Of a stretch of DNA of 64,000 bases, positions 33,893 to 45,853 are shown piece by piece. Under the pieces are notes generated by a model. The model was given only the letters and a program-made list of their open reading frames with translations. It did no database searches and was not told the origin of the DNA. Source of the stretch: Rotaria sp. Silwood1. Lineage: Eukaryota; Rotifera; Eurotatoria; Philodinida; Philodinidae. The stretch's first letter is position 1. The number at the start of each line of letters is the position of its first letter. The stretch is taken from positions 31,896-95,895 of the forward strand of contig CAJNOP010000546.1 of NCBI GenBank assembly GCA_905250075.1, written 5' to 3'. A program made the translations under genes and the position numbers.

Positions 33893-34936
33893 AACTTTGA
33901 TCTATTGAGTAACAAATTCAGCGATCAAGAAATTCTACATGTGGCTAATGCACTACAAAAAAAAATAAGGTGACATAACTTTTCTGCTTATCTATTATCT
34001 ATTCATTTGTATCATTGAAATAAAATCTTACAACATTAATTCTTTGTTATAATAAAATTAGTTCACAAGGAGCTAAATTTTTTGTTAAAGCTTTACAAAA
34101 GAATACTGTAAGACAATATTTTTTTTAGTCATGCATTCTATACTTGTTTGTTTAAAAATAAAACAAATGCTCACAATCAAGTCGGAGATGTAGCAATGAA
34201 ATATTTTACTGATGCATCAAAAAAAAGTAACTCAGTGAGATTCATATTCTATAGATCTAATTCATATTAGTGTTTATCATTCAATAGAGATGTTAATAAA
34301 ATTGAATCTTGCATTTAACAAATCAGCAAACCAAGGAGTACAACATTTAACTTATGCATTACTCAAAACAGATTAACACAAGCTTTTATGTTTCTAACGA
34401 CAAAATCTCGATGAATTTATTGTATCCATCAGATATATTCTTTAAATTAGACACTCAAAACGTAGTCTTTTCGATAGAACAAAATCGAAGACGAACGTTC
34501 TCGATTTTGTGATAAATTCCCAGAGAATTAAAAAATCAAAAAAAATTTATTAAATTGATGAAACGGACAAAAAACATGCATGTATTTCAAATTCATTGAT
34601 TAAAACGAACATTTTCATCAGTTTAATGCTGTGATTTTAGTTACAAATCAAAGTCATAAAATTAAATTGATGAAAATGTTCATTTTAATCAATGACTTTG
34701 ACATACATGCATGTTTTTGTCCGTTTCATGATTCAAAGTACCATTTTGTTTCATGTTTTTGATATAAAATTCATAAAAGTCGTCCTTGGGTTCTCTAGAA
34801 AATAATACAGTAATACTATTCTACTACTTATTTATCTGATTCAGTTTTATGTTGGACGACACAGACAGCAAAGCTGCTGGAACTGAGTCACAATGGAATG
34901 AGTCAAGAAGTACAACAGTATTTAACTAGTTTATAA
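33893..34936 (+). pseudogene. decayed leucine-rich-repeat gene (NLRC/RNH1-type LRR)
   Basis: Fragments in changing frames, with stops between, keep the pattern of ribonuclease-inhibitor-like LRRs: FDLLSNKFSDQEILHVANAL (33893 on), SSQGAKFFVKALQKNT (about 34060-34107), QVGDVAMKYFTDAS (34178 on), NLAFNKSANQGVQHLTYAL (34304-34376, then stop), and a last unit LLELSHNGMSQEVQQYLTSL ending at TAA 34934-34936. Some units are still bounded by AG and GT, as expected of one-LRR-per-exon genes. A 172-bp palindrome has inserted between the fourth and last units. Start and N-terminal domains are absent. Function is lost; the parent was probably an intracellular LRR protein. Confidence 0.6.
34558..34729. repeat. 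172-bp palindromic element within LRR pseudogene
   Basis: ATGAAACGGACAAAAA at 34558 is mirrored by TTTTTGTCCGTTTCAT ending at 34729. The arms continue inward through CATGCATG and CATTGATTAAAACGAACATT with only small differences, leaving a short loop around 34640. It is probably a foldback transposon. The target duplication is not clear. Confidence 0.7.
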
Positions 34937-35883
34937 AAATTATAAAATCTCTCGAGCATCTTCATAGTAAGCAACAGTCAACAAACATCATGTGACAGAA
35001 ATCATTGTTGGTTTTTTTTCAAATTACATAATGCTCTGCTCTTTGCGAAAATATTTTATATTTTTACAATAGAATTGTATATATCGAATACCCTACAAGA
35101 GCAAAGTAGAATCAATTAGAATACTATTAATACAATTGTATTGATAATTTTTTCAACGTAGTAATGAATGTCAACATTTGTCAAGTTATTCTTGCTTCAA
35201 AAACTAGTGTATTCTCTCATTTTAACTGTGAAAAAAAAAGATTTTATTGAGTAAGCATTATTTCGATTTAAGACCTTCCAGTGTAGAGATGTGCAAAATT
35301 ATCCTATTCTACTCTGAACATCTGTACTTCAAGAACTTTTTAGTAAATGCAAACGATAATTATTTTACCGACAACAAAATTCATGATTACTTTGATTGAA
35401 GTCAAATTTTTTCGTTTAAAGCAATTCCATTCTGGTTAAAACTTGATTTTAGAGTGCCTGGGTTTATTTAACGTACTGGATTTTCTATATATACAGATTG
35501 ATTGTCATATTTTTTTCAAAAAATTTATTTCATTGTAAATCTTGTATTTTTTTATTTTGGTTTTTTTTATCATTACATGGTTAATATAGTAAAAATCATT
35601 TGAAAGATAAAAGACGTGATGGTAATGGTAAAGTTGAAATCGATTGTTATCTAACAATGCATATATATATATATATGCACAAATGCATTTCGACTTACGA
35701 GAGAAGCGTTCCCATTGTCAAATCACTTTTCGATTGAGATGATATTTATTTGATAACTACTAGTGAGTAACAGAGAAATGGAGAATGGTTTGATTTTCCG
35801 GGTCGTAATTCTTTCGATATCGAAGTTTTACTGAATTTTTCAACAAATAGTGGTAGTTTCCATTAAGTCAAGTTAGATTTTCG

Positions 35884-35946
35884 AGGGTGTGGGTGTGGAT
35901 ATAAGTGTCGAAAAAATTAACAATCACACCCACACACCCACACCCT
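35884..35946. repeat. short hairpin with telomere-like arms (copy 5)
   Basis: AGGGTGTGGGTGTGG at 35884-35898 faces CACACCCACACACCCACACCCT ending at 35946, a long stem with a loop of about 27 bases. This is the strongest of the dispersed hairpins. Confidence 0.7.
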
Positions 35947-36790
35947 ACTTATATCAAAAATCCAAGAAAAATACTATGTACTTACAGCGAAACTTTGCCA
36001 AAATTCAATGAATTCAATATAATTTGATCAAAAAATATTGGATTTTGTTTGATCAATATTGAGATAAAACAAGATAGTCACATGAATCGTTCTTTACGAA
36101 CGTTTGACATAGATGATGGACTTCAAAAGAATTTTGTCTTATACAGTATTTGACAGAAAAGACATCTGGAGTCTTGTCTTTTGATTACTGAAAACCACGG
36201 ATCGTTACTAGTTACCATTGTCGAGTTATTAACCTTACACAAATTCTTCTCTAATTCTAGTATAAATGTTACTTCGGCTGAAATGAGACGTTCAGTACTC
36301 CTAGTTCATGTTTATATTGCATAGGAAGGTTTCGATAAGATTAGAACAATCTTAAAAAAGCTCGTAGTTATGGGTCTACGTAACTGAATTATGACTCATA
36401 ATCCAGCTCTATAGGCTGATGCACAAGAACTTTGTCAGGATTTTGCTAGTCTTATCGAGACTTTTTTGAGAGCCAAACATTAGCTCAAACGGTGAAAAGG
36501 AATAATTTCATGTTCATGTTCCTTAATTCATGTTAAGAGAATATAAAGTAAAATTGAATAATTCTATATAGTTATTAATAGATTTTCTATTACAATCCAA
36601 AATATGCGAGAAAAAGAAACAAGATAGACAGTAAAAATAACTTTTACTAACAATATTTTCGTCAGTCAGTATCTTTTAATTACATTAACGCTAAGATTTT
36701 ATTGATAGGGAGTCAAAAATGAGTACTATCTGTTAGATAACAATCTGATCTATTAACTATATTTGATTGAAAACCACCTTTAATATTAAC

Positions 36791-36946
36791 TCATACTTCT
36801 GAACAATAATTTAATGTGTAGTATTCACGTTTTAATGATTCTTTATTATATTTATAATCAGCATGATATAAACAAAGAGTTGCTCGTCCATTGGATAAAT
36901 CATTATATCGTTGATCACAATTTTGTTTATTTTCATTTACTTTCAT
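36791..36946 (-). pseudogene. possible orphan exon, Cys-containing
   Basis: A 51-residue frame, MKVNENKQNCDQRYNDLSNG then RATLCLYHADYKYNKESLK and YYTLNYCSEV, followed by TGA. It has the codon style of real exons here (A/T third positions) and three cysteines. No joining exon was found upstream. It may be a leftover of a small extracellular-type protein; I do not recognise the family. Confidence 0.25.
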
Positions 36947-38517
36947 CACTTAAATCTGAATATCATTTACAATGAATTGTATGAACACGTACACACCATT
37001 AATAGATATATCGATCATTTGGACATTTTTAAATAAATAATTATTTGTACAATTCTGCAGGATTAAAATGTAAAACACAATGTAGCTGCTGTGTATAATC
37101 ATACAGAAATTGTTTTATTGAATTTTGCTGAAGGAAGTAATTGGGACGAGGTGCGCATGAAATCAGCTCCTAGGTGCGTCGTTGGCTACACTAGTAGACT
37201 AAGTCCTATACTGCTTAAACAGCAGAAATTAAAGTATATCTCATGCGCAGCATTGTAGAAGAGAACATATGAGATCGTTGGATAAAGCAACAACCGGAAA
37301 CAGACAGTTGCTCTTCGAATGGAGCATATTATGAATGGCCTTATTAGAGATAATATCGGCCTTTTTTGTCGAAAAATAGGGATGACCACTCGGGAATAGA
37401 ATAGAAAAAATATTTCATGAAAGCAGTAAGCGTTTGGCGTTTTTAACTGGTCGTCGGGTTTTGATATTGACTTTCAATGAAGTGTTTCACTTTTTAATCT
37501 GCAAATTATTTCGTTGACATAATGTCAATGACTTTAAAAAATAGGATTTCGTTTGTTTTTAATTAGTCCATCGCAGAAGCATTTATAGATTGAATAATCA
37601 TATTTTAAAAAAATATCATTTCTTATTCTATCTTTTAAATTTAGAAAGAAACTTTCAGAAATCATTTTTTAAATGATGATATCTGTATAAAATGTCACAG
37701 CTTTCATTGGAGATTCCACATATGTCTTAATTTTTATTGCATCATCATCGAACTCAATCAACTTATATGAACCCATACGTATTCAATGATCATCTAAAAT
37801 CTCTTCTGCATTTTAACATTGACTATGATTGCTTCGTAAGAAATTTTATACATAATTTTCTAGTTAGAAGTGCGACGAGCAACAAACTACATCCTATATC
37901 GAACAAGTAGGTATTTAATTGAGTTTTCTAGGAGATCCTAAAAGAGCAGCTTATCTTGTAAATCAACAAGCTATGTCAAGGTATGCGATAGTTTCCGGAT
38001 AGCATTTGTCACAGTATGTGAAGAAAGATGAAGATTGAGTCAAAATAACTACTCTATACATTTCAATACTCCTTTTAGATCGTGTTTCACAAAAGTGCCT
38101 ATACAATATGTATGGAATCTGGCTACGTAATCAATATTTTGATCAAACATATGGGTGCTTTTATGGTTGAAAAACTCCTATGTGACAAAATGTTACTCAT
38201 ATAGATTTTTGTATATTGTAATGAAGTCTTTCTTACCATGTCAATATAAAACATAACTCCTCTTAATAAATAATAATTCGACAAGCATTAACTCATTTCA
38301 AACATGACATCATGTTGACTTGACTACTTTTGTACTTGAAGGTTGTTATATACAACAATAAATAATATGTAGTTGTAACTATGCGTCATTGATAAAAGCA
38401 TACGTCCATAGAAGAAAACAAGTATGTAATTCTGTTATTAGCGAACTTAAATATATTCTCTTATCAGGTGTATATTTATAACGTGCTGTACATTTTACAT
38501 TTACATACATACACCTA

Positions 38518-40371
38518 ATGTTAATCACAATTTTATTGCTAGGTTATTGTTTCATATCAATATCAAAAACACAAAAAATTTCTCAATGTAATTTCGAAAA
38601 ACTATGTGAAGATTTTCTATTTGATTCTTATTGGATTGTCGAGAATGTTTCATCACATATTGATCATACATATGGAAATCTTTCTGGTCATTATATAACT
38701 TATACAAATTCTTCAATCTCACAACCTTTAACTGTATTTCGTACAAAAGATTGGATAAATACACCTTTAAATTTAATAGCATGTTTGTCATCATGGGTCT
38801 ATTTAGTACGTGGCAGAATTTATTTCAATTTAGAACTTGCACAAGGTGACGATTTACAAGCTCGACTTCCAATAGGAATTATTGGAATACGTGTAAATGA
38901 TCCAGAATGGGATGGTATTACGATAGAAATGTTTTATGCTACTCTTTTCATTCCTTTTGTGTCATTTACAAATATTACGGGTTCATTAGATATTGACGAT
39001 TTATCAGTTTCATTATGTCCCAGCTCAAAACCAATACCTTCAATCAAAATGATTTTCGACTGTGATTTTGATAAAACTGTTTGTTCTGAGTTGGTTTCAT
39101 TTTCTCATTATTCGTATAGTTGGCCAGTGGTTCAAGCAGAAGAAACAGAAAATTATACGATGCAAGCTCCAGAAGTTGACTATTCCGTTGGAAATAAAAC
39201 AGGTATCTTAAAATTAAAAAAAAACATAAGACTAAATATTGGCATTTCTTCATCGCTCTAGGTCATTATATGTGGCTTAATAATTCAGATTCATTACAAC
39301 CAGGTGGTGCTGGATATTTAAGCACATATTTCTTTCGTTTCACATCGTCTGATCCTATATATTGTCTCAGTTTTCAATATTATAGATTTGGACTTATTTT
39401 CCAAATTAGTAAACTTACATTAGCATTAAATGAAAAAGATCAAAAGTCTGTTGCCCAAATTTGGCCTATTAATCCAATCAATTATACTTATATAAATCAA
39501 CGATGGTAAGTGACTGTATTTAAATTAAAATATTTTTGTTTTTTTTTTTGTTATATGTTTCGACTAGGTCTTGGGCATATGCTCCATTACCTATAGGCAA
39601 TTATTCTCTTCTATTTCGTATGGATTCTGATTATGAAGTGAATAGTTCATTTGCAATTAATTCAATTTCTATTAAGTCATGTGAATATCCTCAAAAATAT
39701 TTTTATAGTACTTCAAATATTGAATTTACCTGTGATTTCGATAATCCTATGGATTCAACATGTGGTATACAAAATGATTATACAGATCTTCATCCATAAT
39801 CTGTTATTAACTATACTATACAATCACCGTATAATATCAATGATCAAGATCTTGGTTCAAGACAAACAACAGGTTGGAGTGGCGATTGGTTTCTGTATTG
39901 GTTACGTTCTCAACAGACATCACTAACACTTATTAATGGACAATTCAAAACACCTTTAATCGAAACAAATAGAGATATGTGTGTTAGATTTGCTTATTTT
40001 GTTAATTCGACAGATGTTCTCCCACATGAAAAAGTACAAAGATAGAAGCTTTTACTGGTGGTTGTCAGGAAGCAACTCTTTGGTCTATTGAATTAGATAA
40101 CAGTCTTGGTTAGCAATTAGTCACTAAGTCTTTCTATCCTATTGCTTGTACCCAGGCTATATATTTTCATATTACTCAACGACGACCAACACGAGTAGGT
40201 GTTGCTTTTGATGATATTACTATTGCACAATGTGATACATTAAATGTATTAACTACTATTAAACTATCAATGACTACACCTTTTAATAAAACTTCATCGA
40301 ATTATATCAATTCACTTGTTTTGATTATTATTTTAATTTTTATGTTGCATTTACGACTATCATTTGAATAA
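38518..40371 (+). pseudogene. decayed MAM-domain cell-surface protein gene
   Basis: Exons 38518-39202 and 39262-39505, then from 39568. The reading frame is intact to a TAA at 39797-39799. Beyond it coding resemblance continues in frame, breaks by a frameshift near 40035, meets TAG at 40111-40113, and resumes to a natural TAA at 40369-40371. A signal peptide (MLITILLLGYCFISIS) is followed by MAM-like units: CNFEKLCEDF with DHTYGNLSGHYITY; CDFDKTVCSEL with GHYMWLNNSD; then CDFDNPMDSTCG. A late VGVAFDDITIAQC and a hydrophobic C-terminus (LVLIIILIFMLHL) suggest a membrane anchor. Family role: adhesive ectodomains. With two stops and one frameshift I call it a pseudogene, although a secreted short form ending at 39799 (about 390 residues) cannot be excluded. 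Confidence 0.7.
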
Positions 40372-40773
40372 TATTATTCCATTTTTTCTAACAGGAAAAG
40401 CTTTTTGATGATTTTTTTTCTTGTTCACCTTTTCTCACAGATGTTTTAATTTAAGAATAAAATTTTTTGAAAAGATTATTTTGAATTATTTATTAGTGAG
40501 TTCCATTGCCATAGCAATATATTACTATGATTAAATACGAAACATTTTGTAACTGACCTAGGATGGATGCAGGACCGAGGCCTAAATTTAGCCATTGGAT
40601 TCAATTGTTCAGCTACTACTTCAAATGACGCCTTTTATGACTGTATTTCTATTGTATTCTCATGTACAGATATGCATTGCCTACGTTTCAAAAATATTTG
40701 AACATTGGAATTAAATCCGCAATTTAGACACTGCTGAATTTTGAACAACACATGAATGTAATCAATTGAGTAC
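40372..40773. other. intergenic
   Basis: About 400 bp of AT-rich DNA between the MAM pseudogene and the foldback element. No feature is seen. Confidence 0.4.
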
Positions 40774-40775
40774 TA

Positions 40776-41656
40776 CAGGGCGGTTCAAAACCTTTACGCC
40801 CTTCTGGTTCGATCTTAAGGTCAAATGCTTTCACTAAGTATTTTATATCAAATTGAAGCCCGTAAAAAGCTACATTTATTGATACTAAATGGTAAAGGTT
40901 ATGAAGATCTTTTAATGTCGAATTTCCGAGATTTTCAGAAATTCGATACCTTTTTTGATGTAGAAAAGTAAGGTGCCAGTAATTTCAAAACGAAATAAAA
41001 CGTTTTTCTTAGATATTTTTACATGATTCGATAGAGCTCGACGAGCTCTACAAAACTAGATATTTCACAAACACTTTGAGTCATCTTTTTTTGATAAAAA
41101 TTCAAAAAACTACACGGAAAATCCCAAAAAGTGTAAAAAAATTCAATTGTTTTTTCATATAAAAAAACATCGGATTTTATCAATAACATTAGTTTTTTTC
41201 ATTAGTTATGTTAGCTCAGACATTTTGAAATATGTTCATTCGATGTCGCGTGAAAAACTGCGTCGAATGAGCACATTTCGAAACGTCTGAGACAGCAAAA
41301 ATCATGAATAAAACTTAATTTTATTGGAAAATTGAGTATTTTCCTTCCATATGAAAAAAGTGAAGTTTTCAAATATTTTTTGTGATTTTCCAAGTAGTTT
41401 TTTGAATTTTTTATCTGAAAAAGATGGCTCAAAGTATTTTTCAAATATACAGTTTTGTAGAGCTCGTCGAGCTCTATCGAATCATGTAAAAATATCTAAG
41501 AAAAATGTTTTATTTCATCTTTGAATTACTGGCACCTTACTTTTCTACACCAACATAGGTATCACACTTCTGAAAATCTCGCAGGTTAAAATACTTAGTG
41601 AAATCATTTGACCTTAAGATCGAACCAGAAGGGCGTAAAGGTTTTGAACCACCCTG
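40776..41656. mobile_element. Tc1/mariner-type foldback element, 881 bp
   Basis: Ends CAGGGCGGTTCAAAACC and the inverted CAGGGTGGTTCAAAACC, bounded by TA on both sides (40774-40775 and 41657-41658). The inverted repeat is not limited to the ends. It continues through CTTTACGCCCTTCTGG, AAAGTAAGGTGCCAGTAA and GATAGAGCTCGACGAGCTCT on both arms, so nearly the whole element is one giant palindrome with arms of about 400 bp. No transposase frame. TA duplication and CAGGG ends fit the Tc1/mariner superfamily. Confidence 0.82.
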
Positions 41657-41658
41657 TA

Positions 41659-41994
41659 TTAATTATTTGAAAGAGGACAATGGATAGATATTCAATCGTA
41701 GTTTTGTTAACAATTGAATACAAGAATCTGTCTGGAGTTGTCTTGAAAGCAAGACACTACTTGTTATTTAGTCGTCATTATTCAGCGTGGATGTGGTTTA
41801 TAAAACCTCTAAAAATGGCAAATGTTGTTGGAAGAATCATTTGCGAGTAAAATAATTTGTTTCTTGCAGCTTCAAGTAAAAAGGAAGAAGAATTAGTAAT
41901 ATGTTGACACTTCTTTTGCGTTTTTTCCCCAATAAAATAAAAGGACGTAAATAATAAGACGACACATCATTATTCTCATCGCTTACTTAAAAAA
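41659..41994. promoter_or_regulatory. 5' flank of WWE-ART gene
   Basis: About 340 bp between the foldback element and the WWE-ART start codon. It presumably includes the promoter; no specific motif is recognised. Confidence 0.3.
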
Positions 41995-43074
41995 ATGGCT
42001 GCACAATGGCAATGGCAATCGGATACTAAACCATGCGATGTTGCAGATCCAGAAAAAGTCTCATGGACATCATATGCACCTGAAGCGAATTTTCTGATTG
42101 AACAAGCTTATTGTTCATCTTCATCTGAACCTATTGTAATTTACAATTATTATGTGATTGATATTCAAAAACAGATTCAATATGTACAAAATGCTCCAAC
42201 ACATCAACGTCCAATAAGACGTCTGAGTAACGTTCAAAATATGAATGATGAGCATATTCGTCAAAATCGTTTCATTTTCTCCGGTGATCATGATCATTTC
42301 TTTCAACCATTCGAAACGGATATTAAATTTGGTTCATTGATGATCCAAGAATGGCACAAACATTTTATTGAATGTCATCAAGGAGATGTGAATGTGAGTG
42401 AAAAAGATATTGTTGATGCGGCTATTAAAGGAATAGAAGAAGAAGGTTCAAAGGATATAGAGTTCAGTGAAGAAACAAAAATCATATGTGATGAATTGCG
42501 TAAAGTACGAAATTGTGAAAACAAAGTGAACAGAAAAGAATGTGCGGTAAAATTGTACACGCGCCCCGGTTTTCTGTACAAACTGGTCAATCGAGCTCTT
42601 CGAGAGCGTGACAGGCGAATTTATCGAGATACACTTGGGCCTTATTGCTATTTACTCTATTCTTATCTTTGTCTGCGTTCACCTTTTGGTATTGATTTCT
42701 ATCGAGGAACTGTATATCGTGGTGCTCGGCTACATCCAGGTATGATCGGTCGATTTCAGAAAGAGATGAAACAAGGAGATAAATTCTTGACTTGGCTCGG
42801 CTTTACGTCAACAACTAAAAGTAGCGCAGTGGCCAATGAATTCACGGAAAATACTCTTTTCGAAATCTTATTGACCGATACAGACCATTTTACATGTCAA
42901 GGTGTCGACATTAGTAAACTTTCGCACTTCCCTAATGAAGAAGAAGTTCTACTACCATCTGGTTTCCAGTTTCAAATTGTCGATGTCAAACCATTAGAGC
43001 CAACAAAAAACAAGCCATATCCTTGTTTTCATATACAAATTCTTCCACGTCAATGTGATAGTGTTGTAAAATAG
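41995..43074 (+). CDS. WWE domain plus NAD:protein ADP-ribosyltransferase
   Basis: Single exon, 359 residues. Residues about 4-76 are a WWE domain: WQWQSD, then VSWTSYAPEANFLIEQAY, YYVIDIQKQIQYVQN and RPIRR. From family knowledge WWE domains bind ADP-ribose or partner proteins in ubiquitin and PARP systems. Residues about 186-330 are an R-S-E type ART domain: LYTRPGFLYKLVNRALR, TVYRGARL (Arg242), LGFTSTTKS (271-276) and PNEEEVLLP (Glu315-Glu317). The triad is complete. The YT-PGFLY segment also occurs before the ART domain of the ART-TPR protein at 33037, so the two are related. No signal peptide or membrane anchor, so cytosolic or nuclear. An AATAAA follows the stop codon within 10 bp. The lack of introns is unusual among these genes and is shared with the ART-TPR gene. 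Confidence 0.88.
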   Translation: MAAQWQWQSDTKPCDVADPEKVSWTSYAPEANFLIEQAYCSSSSEPIVIYNYYVIDIQKQIQYVQNAPTHQRPIRRLSNVQNMNDEHIRQNRFIFSGDHDHFFQPFETDIKFGSLMIQEWHKHFIECHQGDVNVSEKDIVDAAIKGIEEEGSKDIEFSEETKIICDELRKVRNCENKVNRKECAVKLYTRPGFLYKLVNRALRERDRRIYRDTLGPYCYLLYSYLCLRSPFGIDFYRGTVYRGARLHPGMIGRFQKEMKQGDKFLTWLGFTSTTKSSAVANEFTENTLFEILLTDTDHFTCQGVDISKLSHFPNEEEVLLPSGFQFQIVDVKPLEPTKNKPYPCFHIQILPRQCDSVVK

Positions 43075-45853
43075 AAAAATAAAGTATATGACGAACGATA
43101 GTAATTGTCTGAAGATTTACGAACTAATTCACTTATTGAAAACTCATCAGTTTAAAAGTATTATTTTTGTTTGTACATTTTTTTTTGTATTATTTTAAAA
43201 AGTAAATCTATAATAATTGGAAAGTAATCGAAGAACTCTTATTCATTCTATCAAAAATATTTCCTCTATCAAATATTGAAAGTGAAATCAATCTATTGAA
43301 AGTTCTTTAATTTATTTCAATCGACTTGGAGAAGTTTCTTGGATATGGAAAGATGAATAGTTACAGTTCTGAGAAAGGTCATCTTTTCCTTCGTTCTATC
43401 GTGGCTCCAACTTGCTGCTTAATACCAATTTGTCTATAAAATCTGAAGCTTACAATAATGCTGCCAAAGTATTACTACATACAGCATCTCTGAAACATAT
43501 CTGAAAGACCATGGTGTGGGTGGGGGTGTAAGTGAATAGAATACCATACCCACACCTAAATATCAAGTGTTATAGAAATAAGAAACTTTTCTTTGTTCCA
43601 AGACGAGGATTCAAAAGAAATGCTTGATGACGATGATAATAATAATATTGATAATCTTGATCAGCAACCATAACCACAGCTATTAACACAATCAACACTA
43701 CAAACACCGTTTGATACCATTTTATAATATGTTACAAAATTGAAAATATATGTGATTTAATGTTCTTTTTTCTTGAATATCCAGAAAGAGAAATTCCAAT
43801 TATTGTGTTCATCATCATGATCCTATTGGCAGGGATGACAGATTATCTTTTGGCGTATATTAGTTTATTGATTTTTGAATAAATTTGAAAATATAATATA
43901 TGTTTTTTGATTTATTTAATAGTCGTGAATTAGATAGTTTTCATTTATCTCTGTATTATGATCAATAACTTAGAGTATGATAAAGTGAATTTCATATCCA
44001 TATGGTTATCCAAAAGTTATGCCGATTAAATAAGAATCAATTAACCTATAACTTATGGGTATGATTATGGCGGTGAGTCGATCAGAGCTAATCTACCGGA
44101 AGGATTCTAACATCGGCATCGTCATTCCTATCCATGAGTTCGCAGAATATGTAAAAAAAGATTTATACATTCATCAATGATCAGTTCAACTACTGAATGC
44201 TGTGAAATTTATTTAAATAATTACTATTTTTTGATAAAAATCCAATAATGTTCTTCCTAGCAGTTTTATACTTATCAATTCTTTGACAATAATGACGGTT
44301 GCTGTAATATGATTTCGAATAGAAATTAGCTATTTTCTTTTCTTAAATTTTCGAAGCTTCGTTTCTGTTCTCTTGGACATTTTATGTTTCTTCAATAAAC
44401 AGAAAGAAATGAAAATAAATGTCATGCATCTAACGGCAATCATGTGTTGCTCACCATTCATGATTTTCTCTGGCGGTACATCTACAAACTATTTACAGAC
44501 AGATGAATGAAAACATTCCTTTTGAGAAAAAAAACTGAGAGTCTTGGCAATGGAAACCCTACAGGAACAGCACAATGTGATTCATTTCAATTCTTTATCG
44601 CATGTTGCAAGTCCGTAGGTTGAATGACAGAAAGTGTAAGGGTTGATGCAATGTTGGATTTGTACAACGAAAATGCAAAATTACTTCTAAGAATGGCCTA
44701 ATGATCAAAAGTCGTGACTTTGATCATTTGTCAAATAATATGACTTTTAAGTGATATGTTTGATTAAATTTGGATAGGAATAGGACTCGTTTCATAATGA
44801 AGGATTATCTACTTCAAGATATTTGGTGACTAATGAAAGTACTTACATTTTTGAAACATTCGTGTCACGTTGGATGAAAACAAGTCAATACTAATTAGTT
44901 TTTGAATTTGATATTTTGCTTGAAAATTGATGTTATCTAGTAGGAAAGAAAATTTAAGGTAAATCTTACGAATCATGCAGATGAATTTGCACAAATATTT
45001 TAGACAGACACGACTCAACAGTAATATTTGAACACTTGTAGACTTCATCAAGATCATAGTATCATATTCATCTTTGAAATTTGATCTATTTTGCTGACAA
45101 ATGAATTATAGTACAATAGCTGTGCTCTAATTTGGTTATGCGTCATCAATAATGACGTTTACTTTTTTCCAATATGATGTTTTCTTTATTTTGAATCATA
45201 AATTCGTTTTTGATTTTTTATCACCAGCCGCCCAGCTTAAATTCAAATTCACTATGAGTGTGGAATGAGTTTCGTTGTTGGTAGATGTGGTTAGGCGTGC
45301 GTGGTAGTTTTCTCTCTATATTGATACTCATCCACATCCTATATCCTTGAGACAAATGATTTCCAATGTAAAATAAGCCTTTTCAAAAGTCTATACAAGG
45401 AAAAATAACGAGTCTGTTACTGTGCTTTGTAGAAATATCTTCCTAACCACATCACTAAAATTCAACTACCGTTAAGTTTCGAAAAGATAGCTTGATCATT
45501 TTAATCGTATAGTTTCTTGAAAATATCTAGTTTTGATTGATATAAAATGTGATATCTAAAGCTCACTTCAAGTAGATATATATGATCAAGTTTACAAGAA
45601 AGCATTATCGATTTATCCATTAAGAATCAGTTTTCTTTTGATATCTTAAGAAAGACATCAAAACTAAAGCCATCAAGTTCGAAAAACTATATTAAAAACC
45701 AAGATTTTTTGTCTCCAGAACATGTCTAATCCCTTTTTTGAATAAAAAGTCCTTCTGTCGATAAAGTTCCACAGTCGATCAGATGTTTGTTTCACTTTTA
45801 TGTATTCGTTTTAGTACTCGTATACAGATGATTCAGCTACTACAAGAAATACT
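43075..45853. other. intergenic with decayed coding pieces
   Basis: No intact gene. A telomere-like hairpin is at 43513-43557. At about 43760-43880 a frame reads EREIPIIVFIIMILLAGMTD and on to a stop, a membrane-segment-like remnant. An acidic piece (EMLDDDDNNNIDNLDQQP) sits near 43620. An imperfect GATGTGG/CCACATC pair lies at about 45282-45340. These are probably remains of a lost gene. Confidence 0.35.
43513..43557. repeat. short hairpin with telomere-like arms (copy 6)
   Basis: GGTGTGGGTG at 43513-43522 faces ACCCACACCT at 43548-43557, with a loop of about 25 bases containing GTGTAAGTGAATAG. Confidence 0.65.

Larger units (their letters stand above)
34937..38517. other. gene-poor region with coding remnants
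   Basis: About 3.6 kb with no intact gene. It holds the telomere-like hairpin at 35884-35946 and the Cys-containing minus-strand frame at 36791-36946. Near 37930-37980 there is an exon-like piece (AG, then GDPKRAAYLVNQQAMSR, then GT). These look like debris of old genes. The final 150 bp serve as the 5' flank of the MAM pseudogene. Confidence 0.4.
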
